Assembly: GCA_033762255.1 (NCBI GenBank)
Contig: JANRLT010000021.1
Location: 62,001 to 126,000, forward strand
Direction of reading: 5' to 3'
DNA: 64,000 bases
From: Pirellulales bacterium
GTDB lineage: Bacteria; Planctomycetota; Planctomycetia; Pirellulales; JALHPA01
The position numbers were made by a program, and so were the translations under genes. Below are positions 55,053 through 64,000 of the stretch, piece after piece; the stretch's first letter is position 1; every line of letters starts with the position of its first letter. The notes below the pieces were generated by a model. It worked only from the letters and a program-made list of their open reading frames with translations, was not told the origin of the DNA and did no database searches.

Positions 55053-55745
55053 GATCAAAGCTCCCATTCTGTGAAAAGTGTTTCCTTCACCAGCGCGTGG
55101 GCGAGACCACAAAAAAAGTGATTTCCTGGAAAGACCACCCAGGCACCACTCCCGCTTGAAAAGTATTTATCATGTACCTTATTTGTCGCCAACAAATGTC
55201 CTGGCCGGGTAATTACACATCCCTACACAAACATGCACCTAGGGACCACGGCATACCGACACATTTGGACGATTGTAACGTCTGGCAAGTTCCCCGCTAA
55301 CCGAAACAAGCTACAATCCTATTATATTAACCGTACAAATTCTTGAATTCAACGCGCTACGGGGAAAAAGTGCCGTGCTGTAACTACATATTTAATTTAC
55401 ACTTAGGACAATGTTGTCGAATTGGTATAATTGCTATAGCCCATTTTCCCAGACTCCCGTCACGAATGTCGCCGCGACCATCGAAAGCAAGACCCATATG
55501 CAGATGTAAAAAATCATAATATCAAATCAGCTTTTTTCACTGGTAGCGTACTCGATGCGCTCTTGTGAAACTGGCATAATTGCCTAAAATTATCGAGAAA
55601 AAAGCTACCCATCGAATAGATGGCAAGGAACTGCCGCAATGTATAAAATACCATAATAGATTGCCAAATTTCCACGAGGGCCGGACAGGAAAACAGTGGC
55701 AAGTCGAACCAGATATCATCGCTAACTTATTTTAGGCGGCATTTT
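55053..55745. other. Intergenic region between TPR-NPF and cytochrome genes
   Basis: About 690 AT-rich bases with both divergent promoters. A 62-codon frame at 55514-55702 on the minus strand lacks a ribosome site and family features and is not called. No repeat of the types seen elsewhere. Confidence 0.5.
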
Positions 55746-57572
55746 ATGGCTAAGAGACCCGGGTGGAATGATGGCTGGTTGCGCGGCCTAGCTGCCAAAC
55801 TGGCATTGATGGCTCTGGGCGGTCTTCATCTCTTTTCGTCCGCGCTGCATGTGCGGGGAGAAGAAAGTTTTGACCCGACCGCCGTGGTGGACCTACTCGA
55901 AATCATGCTCGAGCAACAAGCCGAAGAGCCGGACACTGTGATCAAATGCCTGGATGTCTTGTCTCAAAAAATCGAAACCCGCGAAGTAACTCCCGCCGCC
56001 GCCGCGGAATTGCGCCCCCGTCTGCAAGAACCCTTGCAAAAAATCCTGGCCGGACCTAGCCATATCCCGCTTTTTTCAGCGGCCGCGCGTTTAGCCGCCG
56101 GATTGGGTGATCCTGCTGGCCGAAGAGCCATGCGTCAAGTCTTGGCTGATGCAAAATCACCCGTCAACATGCAACTAGCGGCCCTATCGGCGGTAGTGGC
56201 CGAACCGGACGATACCCTGTTCAATTTTTTGCGGCGAGTTTTCCCCGCGAAAATAAACCCGGCGGACGCACCACGGCCCGAATATTCAGAAGCCCAACTA
56301 ATATCAATACTTCAAACCTTGGATCGGAGCGAGGCGACGGAAATTGCCGAAATTTTGTTGGCCGGCTATCCGCACGTCTCCGCCACGCTGCAGCCTCAGG
56401 TTCTGGAGCTGTTAACGCATCGCGCCGCTTGGTCTAGGGCGTTACTGGCGAGCATCGAGAAAAAAGAACTTCCCGCGACGATCCTCAATACCAACCAAAT
56501 CCGCCGGATGCTAACCGGTAATGACGCGGAACTCAGCGGGCAAATCAAAAATATCTATGGGACCATTCGGACCGACCGCAATCCCCAGCGCGAACAGGTT
56601 CTCTTGGCCATGCGAGACGCCATCCGCCGCCATCCCCCGGGAAACGCGCTGACGGGGGAAAAAGTCTTTCAACGGGTCTGCGGCCAATGCCACAAACTAC
56701 ATGGCGTCGGACAAGATGTGGGCCCGGATATCACGCTCAACGGCCGAAATTCGTTTGAGCAACTCTTGTCAAATGTCTTTGACCCGAGTCTGGTCATCGG
56801 GGCCGCTTACCAGGCCCAGATTGTCGAGACCACAGACGGGCTGACGCTGACGGGATTAGTGGCCGAAGATAACGACCAGCGGCTGGTCCTAAAGCTGCAA
56901 GGGGGAAAGCTGGAGATTATCCCGCGTCAGAATATTGCCGCCTCCTTTACCAGTCCGCTATCCTTGATGCCCGAAGAACTGGAAAAACAATTTAGCGAGC
57001 AAGAATTACGGGACTTGTTTGCCTATTTGACGTTGGATAAACATCCGTCCGACCCCGCGGCGGTCCGCTTGCCGGGGGTTTATCCACCGCAAAATCGCAC
57101 TGCCAAAACCGCCGCCGCGTATCCCGAATTGGTCAATTACATCGCCGCTGGTTTCCAACTCAATGGTTGCGGCGAAGGGGGATTAGTGCTTTTAGAAAAA
57201 TTTCGCGACCAGCCCGATATCTTACAAACCCACCCCCTCGGCCCGGAGCAGCCCGCGATTATGGCAGGGGAGTTTGCCATTCCCGCCTATGTCCAAGCCA
57301 TGCTAAAACTGGCGGTCACCCATCACCCCGATGGCGACTGGCGGCTGGTCGTGCGGGGGAATGGCCAAGTCTTGCTGGACCGGATTATTGGTCCCACCAC
57401 CAGCGCCGATCCGTGGCATCATTTGGCCGTCGATTTAAGCCAATTCGCGGGGGGCAAAGTTCAACTCGAATTGGAAAATTCGGCCAACAATTGGGCGTGG
57501 GAGTTTGGTTATTGGCGGGAAGTGCGACTGGAATTTCAACCAAAACCCGCCAGCGACGCGCCAAAGCCGTAG
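55746..57572 (+). CDS. Secreted c-type cytochrome of the Pirellula/Verrucomicrobium heme-binding type
   Basis: A 608-residue exported protein. The signal segment is AKLALMALGGLHLFSSALHVRG. Residues 45-260 look like helical (HEAT-like) repeats. The heme domain has one CxxCH (VCGQCHKLHGVGQDVGPDI, about residues 316-335), with the family continuation NVFDPSLVIGAAYQAQIVETTDGLTLTGLV and ELRDLFAYLTLDK. The C-terminal 150 residues form a strand-rich domain. Such proteins carry electrons in the periplasm and in planctomycetes often act with DUF1501/DUF1549 or dehydrogenase proteins; none are in this window. The ATG at 55746 is used. Confidence 0.9.
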   Translation: MAKRPGWNDGWLRGLAAKLALMALGGLHLFSSALHVRGEESFDPTAVVDLLEIMLEQQAEEPDTVIKCLDVLSQKIETREVTPAAAAELRPRLQEPLQKILAGPSHIPLFSAAARLAAGLGDPAGRRAMRQVLADAKSPVNMQLAALSAVVAEPDDTLFNFLRRVFPAKINPADAPRPEYSEAQLISILQTLDRSEATEIAEILLAGYPHVSATLQPQVLELLTHRAAWSRALLASIEKKELPATILNTNQIRRMLTGNDAELSGQIKNIYGTIRTDRNPQREQVLLAMRDAIRRHPPGNALTGEKVFQRVCGQCHKLHGVGQDVGPDITLNGRNSFEQLLSNVFDPSLVIGAAYQAQIVETTDGLTLTGLVAEDNDQRLVLKLQGGKLEIIPRQNIAASFTSPLSLMPEELEKQFSEQELRDLFAYLTLDKHPSDPAAVRLPGVYPPQNRTAKTAAAYPELVNYIAAGFQLNGCGEGGLVLLEKFRDQPDILQTHPLGPEQPAIMAGEFAIPAYVQAMLKLAVTHHPDGDWRLVVRGNGQVLLDRIIGPTTSADPWHHLAVDLSQFAGGKVQLELENSANNWAWEFGYWREVRLEFQPKPASDAPKP

Positions 57573-57788
57573 CCGTTTTTGGTCTCTTAGCGCCTCGATA
57601 AATTTTGCCAGCCGAACAGGTGAATGGTTTGCTCGCCTGAACGGAGGGGAAAAAAATATCCCAAATTCATCGCGACAGCTCCACTCTCCGTTGGCTAGAC
57701 TTATGACTGTTTATTTGCCCTAGCGATTCCCACTTTATGCGGCGCGACGCGGTCGACCACCGCGCCTGGTCGCTCCCCTTTTTGCAAA

Positions 57789-58391
57789 TTGCCCGTGGCG
57801 TCGATCTTATTGACCGCGTTTCAACCGTATGATCGCTGGACGAGCAATTCCAGTTGGTTGACGTTGGTGGAATTGACGCGGCAACTGCCCGTGGATTTGC
57901 AAGTGACCACGCGCCTCTACCCGGTCGACTATGACGCGGCGCGTGAAGCGGTGCTGGCCGATCTACGGGATAACTATGATGTGGCATTGCATTTAGGCCA
58001 GGCCCCGGGAATCAATCGGATTCATCTGGAGGCGCTGGCGATCAATGTGCGGCAGCAACCGGGCCAGCCCGCGATTCCACTACTCAGCGACGGTCCGTTG
58101 GCGTACCAGTCGACGCTTCCCTTGGCGAGGTGGGGGTCTGAACTGGTGGCCCGGGGATTTCCGGCGGCGGTCAGTTGGCACGCGGGAACCTATCTGTGCA
58201 ATGCGCTACTGTATTACTCGCTACACTCCGCGCATGTGCTGGGGCTAAAGACCGCGGCCTGCTTTGTCCATGTGCCGCTGGATGTTTCGCAAATCATGAC
58301 CGAACCCGCGGGAACACCCAGTCTGCCGGTGGCGTACTCCGCCGCGGCGATCCATTGCCTATTAGGAGAAATCGAACGCGGGGAATATTAA
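57789..58391 (+). CDS. pcp: Pyroglutamyl-peptidase I (peptidase C15)
   Basis: Cysteine peptidase that removes N-terminal pyroglutamate. The 200-residue protein has the catalytic triad of the family: Glu in RIHLEALAIN, Cys in WHAGTYLCNALLYYSLH and His in CFVHVPLD. The opening is ILLTAFQPYDRWTSNSSW, as in GFEPFGG-type starts with the first Gly changed. The start is a TTG at 57789 or a GTG at 57795; no strong ribosome site. The length (about 200) is as expected. No functional link to the neighbours is visible. Confidence 0.9.
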   Translation: MPVASILLTAFQPYDRWTSNSSWLTLVELTRQLPVDLQVTTRLYPVDYDAAREAVLADLRDNYDVALHLGQAPGINRIHLEALAINVRQQPGQPAIPLLSDGPLAYQSTLPLARWGSELVARGFPAAVSWHAGTYLCNALLYYSLHSAHVLGLKTAACFVHVPLDVSQIMTEPAGTPSLPVAYSAAAIHCLLGEIERGEY

Positions 58392-58462
58392 GCATCGCCA
58401 CCCTCTCCCCACTTTCCACTACCCACTGCTCACTTTCCTCCACCCACCCCCTATCCCCCACC

Positions 58463-60151
58463 TCATTTCCTCGGCGGGATCAGGACCACGCGAAATCCCA
58501 AAATATTATCCACGTAATCGGGTTTATCACGTACCCGCATGGAGGAGCGGCAGGTTAATGGAAAGCTGTCCCAGCCGCCGCCGCGATTGACGCGAAATTC
58601 CCCGCGTGCCGCTCCCACGGGATCTTTTCCCCCCGCCAGTTTGTCGTCATACCAGTCGCCGCACCATTCCCAGACATTGCCATGCATATCATACAGCCCC
58701 CAGGCGTTGGGCTTTTTTTGTCCCACAACCTGCGGCGCTTGCCACCCCTGGTCCCAGGTGTTTTCCATATACCAGGCATAGTCCTTTAACTTGCGTACAT
58801 CCGCGCCAAAATAAAACGCGGTCTTGCTCCCCGCGCGGCAGGCGTATTCCCATTCCGCTTCTGTCGGCAAGCGATACGTTTTACCTTCTTTCACGCCCAG
58901 CTTTTTGCAAAAGGCGTTGGCGTCGGTCCAACTGATATAAGTCGCCGGATAGTTCGCCCCTTCTTCGACAAATTTTTTGCCTTTCCAGGGTTTGGTTCCC
59001 ATGACTTTTATCCACTCTCCCTGGGTGACTTCATGCGCCCCTAGATAAAACGCCTTGGTGATTTCGACATTGACTTGCTTTTCGTTGAGTTGGCGAAACC
59101 CATCGTGACCCAATTCCGTGGGGGGACTGCTCATCACAAATTTTCCGGCGGGAATGGCCCTTAACTGCATCCCGATGGAATTGGTGATATTTTGCCGCAG
59201 AACATCCTCGACCCGGCCCAGGGTCCAACTGCCAACCTTGCCATACGGGACGGGAATTTGATCCTGTTTGTCCTTATTCCAGACGTAATCCTTGGTTTCG
59301 CGGCTGACATAATTCAGCATTTCCGGTAACGCGAGTTCTCCCTTGGGATACCAGACCTCGGCGGCGTCCCCGCGCAAATACTTGAGCATCTGCGCTGTAA
59401 ACGCGCCGTGACCGCGACCGTCGACCAGCGCCGGATACTCATGGCTTTTTTCGCCGGCCGAGCAACTAAAAAACGCGACCATGCCGGTTGGCACGGTGCG
59501 GATTTTTTTCCCCACGGGTTCAAGCTCTACCTCCTTGGAGCGGGTCTTGTTTTTTGGCTGGGGATTATTGCGGCAGGCATCCACGATCAGTAATTTGCGC
59601 CCCGCTTTGGATTCCTGCAAAAGGGCGTACACCTTTTCTAGTGATAATAGGGTGTCACGGTCATCGAGCTGCGCCTCGGCGGGGCAAAAATAAAGTTCCT
59701 GCGTTTCAGACTCTTCCCCCATCCCTTTATCGATGGCAAATTGGACACCATGACCCATAAAACCAAAGATAAGCGTGTCATTTTCTGTCAGGCCCTGCGC
59801 GCGATTATTTAAAACTTTTTCAATTTTTGCCGGCGTATTGGGGTGCAACTGCGGATTTTCCACGGCCAAGGTCATCAACGTGACGTCAAATCCTAATTGC
59901 TTGAACTGCTTGGCCAATTCTTCGGCGTCGGCCACCGTATAATTCAGCCGATTGAGTTGAGAGGGATCATATTTATCCACGCCCACCAGCACGGCATATT
60001 TTTTGCCTATATTTTGGGCCGCCACCTGAGTGGAACTGGCCGGAAAAAGCCCCAGACACAACATCCAGAGAAGCCAGCGGGTAAACCGCCAATGGTTAAG
60101 AAACGCTTGACCGGAGACAAGGCGAGATCGACGCTGGGTGCTGGGGGACAT
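58463..60151 (-). CDS. Exported caspase-like peptidase fused to a formylglycine-generating-enzyme-type domain
   Basis: A 562-residue protein with signal peptide (WLLWMLCLGLFPASSTQVAAQ). Residues 50-300 form a peptidase C14 caspase-like domain: KYAVLVGVDKY, the catalytic His in GFMGHG and Cys in IVDACRNN, both intact. Residues 320-560 are a SUMF1/FGE-like domain (IPAGKFVMSSPP, HEVTQGEWIKVMG, YRLPTEAEWEYACRAGSK, WGLYDMHGNVWEWCGDWY, RGGGWDSFPLTCRSS). FGE domains of this kind often serve as C-type-lectin-like binding modules rather than enzymes. The combination is known in planctomycetes and cyanobacteria. Substrate unknown. It lies between pcp and aconitase on the opposite strand. Confidence 0.92.
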   Translation of the reverse strand: MSPSTQRRSRLVSGQAFLNHWRFTRWLLWMLCLGLFPASSTQVAAQNIGKKYAVLVGVDKYDPSQLNRLNYTVADAEELAKQFKQLGFDVTLMTLAVENPQLHPNTPAKIEKVLNNRAQGLTENDTLIFGFMGHGVQFAIDKGMGEESETQELYFCPAEAQLDDRDTLLSLEKVYALLQESKAGRKLLIVDACRNNPQPKNKTRSKEVELEPVGKKIRTVPTGMVAFFSCSAGEKSHEYPALVDGRGHGAFTAQMLKYLRGDAAEVWYPKGELALPEMLNYVSRETKDYVWNKDKQDQIPVPYGKVGSWTLGRVEDVLRQNITNSIGMQLRAIPAGKFVMSSPPTELGHDGFRQLNEKQVNVEITKAFYLGAHEVTQGEWIKVMGTKPWKGKKFVEEGANYPATYISWTDANAFCKKLGVKEGKTYRLPTEAEWEYACRAGSKTAFYFGADVRKLKDYAWYMENTWDQGWQAPQVVGQKKPNAWGLYDMHGNVWEWCGDWYDDKLAGGKDPVGAARGEFRVNRGGGWDSFPLTCRSSMRVRDKPDYVDNILGFRVVLIPPRK

Positions 60152-60609
60152 GGCGGTTATTCCCTAGAAAAACAAGCGCGATGGCATTTTTGTTACTATA
60201 CTTACCCGTCAGCCCGACACAATCCCGCCCCGGACTGGCCGAACATCAACCAGCCAGGTCAGGGGTAAAAATCATCCCGGCGGTACTGTTTTGAACTGGC
60301 TGCTAGCGGGAAGTTTTACTGGTCAACGAATCCACGGCTAAAATCTTCCCCCGGGGGGGATGTAACGGTGGACACCGTTAAAACTTATCGCAGTTTCAAT
60401 GAATTATTTTAAATATTAGCATTCTCTCTAACCGGACGCCAACCAAACAGGGTGCGTCCTTACTGACAACCGAGATGGGATTTGTTACATTGAAATTGCG
60501 TCGTTCGATGGCGGCTAGTTAGCGGGGCTAGGCCATGTTGGAGACATGACCCAGTCAACCCCTTTTTTGTTTATTTTGGAACTTGGCGGTTTTTTGTGGA
60601 GTGGCACTG
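60152..60609. other. Divergent intergenic region, caspase-FGE / aconitase
   Basis: 458 bases; no gene or repeat family copy seen. A sigma-54-like TGGCAC at about 60602 has no matching GC element at the proper distance. Confidence 0.5.
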
Positions 60610-63387
<2,778 letters not shown>

Positions 63388-63423
63388 CGTGGCTGTCGCC
63401 CCCTCGCCCGCGGATTAAAATTT

Positions 63424-64000
63424 ATGTCAGGAACGGTAATAAAAATGCCTAGTTACGCTGATAATTGGCCGATCGATTTTAGTTTTTTAGAATTGCGGCC
63501 GGCGAATGTCACGTTGCAAATCTGGTTAAAAAACTCCCTCGAACAGCGGATCGTCTCCGCCACGTTGATCGGTCCCCAATCGCGTTATTCCCAAACGCTC
63601 TCCACGCGCTATAACTTTCGCGTGGCGCGACAGGTCCGGGTGATGCCTGACGCCTGGCAAGTCACTTGTCCGGATCCTTGCTACTGGACGCCAAACCTGC
63701 CATTTTTTTACGAAATTCACCTGGATGTGCGAGACGCGAGGCAACCCGAGGGGCCTATTACCAGTTACCGTCTGCCCCTGGCACTCAAACGGCTGTCGAT
63801 CGGCAAGCAGTCGTTGTACTGCGACGGAGAACGGACCGTCTTGCGCGGCATTACCCTCAAACTAGCCGAACTGGCGGACGAGCTTTGGCCTGAATTACGG
63901 AGAAAACGGGTTACCGTGCTTAGCGACGCGCCGACCGAGGAAATTTTGCGCAATTGCGGGGATCACGGCATACCCATTATTTGGGATTGCCGCAGTCAAT
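63424..64000 (+). CDS. Possible glycoside hydrolase family 2-like protein, C-terminal end beyond the window
   Basis: An open frame of at least 192 codons cut by the right edge. The first 90 residues are a strand-rich domain (NVTLQIWLKNSLEQRIVSATLIGP, FFYEIHLDVRDARQPEGP). The following KRLSIGKQSLYCDGERTVLRGITLK resembles the entry to the TIM barrel of GH2-type enzymes (G-x-x-L-x-x-N-G-x-x-x-x-L-R-G). This is only a pattern resemblance. The start is the ATG at 63424 or the one at 63445. It follows acnA by 36 bases on the same strand. Confidence 0.55.
   Translation, partial: MSGTVIKMPSYADNWPIDFSFLELRPANVTLQIWLKNSLEQRIVSATLIGPQSRYSQTLSTRYNFRVARQVRVMPDAWQVTCPDPCYWTPNLPFFYEIHLDVRDARQPEGPITSYRLPLALKRLSIGKQSLYCDGERTVLRGITLKLAELADELWPELRRKRVTVLSDAPTEEILRNCGDHGIPIIWDCRSQ

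Noticed and set aside
55514-55702. Possible 62-residue small protein
   Set aside because: No ribosome site, no family pattern, AT-rich intergenic background.

Overview
The window looks like a chromosomal segment from a planctomycete of the Pirellula/Blastopirellula type. That is inferred from gene content, not from a database search. The markers are a DUF1559 prepilin-like protein (HX9D[G/S] tail), a heme protein of the Pirellula/Verrucomicrobium type, large secreted proteins opening with a FESLETR/VEELESR-like N-terminal signal, many Ser/Thr-kinase-like membrane proteins, a caspase-FGE fusion, a Minf_1886 family protein, and abundant short palindromic intergenic repeats. No transposase, prophage, CRISPR array or rRNA was seen; the one tRNA is tRNA-Leu(UAA).

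Layout. 1-5.4 kb: 5'-terminal part of a signal peptidase I (lepB) running off the left edge, a sensor-less sigma-54 activator, and a three-gene operon (transthyretin-like membrane protein, lipoprotein, DUF1559) closed by an intrinsic terminator. 5.2-11.3 kb: a complete sulfate uptake operon (sbp-cysT-cysW-cysA-yezD) preceded by a near-perfect -24/-12 sigma-54 promoter and divergent from a GAF-domain sigma-54 activator. 11.4-20 kb: a 1,802-residue repeat protein, a WD40 protein and an STN-domain protein. 20-36.8 kb: mainly housekeeping and metabolic genes (tandem class II aldolase, glyS, tRNA-Leu, UDG, OsmC, nitroreductase, a membrane kinase, leuS, glgC, PIG-L, NagB-like). 36.8-47.5 kb: a secreted beta-propeller, acyl-CoA dehydrogenase, UVR-motif and TPR proteins, and a RicT/Minf_1886 cluster. 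47.5-55 kb: a pseudokinase-TM-STN protein, a zinc ribbon-TM-STN protein and a secreted TPR protein with repeated NPF motifs. 55.7-64 kb: a cytochrome c, pyroglutamyl peptidase, caspase-FGE fusion, aconitase, and a gene cut by the right edge.

The points most worth following are: (1) sulfate transport apparently under sigma-54 control with its own activator; (2) a nine-C tract that throws the cysA start out of frame; (3) the 47.7-55 kb group of envelope proteins (pseudokinase, two STN proteins, NPF-repeat protein), which could form an undescribed envelope-spanning assembly; (4) a tandem aldolase whose second half has lost its metal site; and (5) a signal peptidase carrying a zinc ribbon and a large inserted domain.
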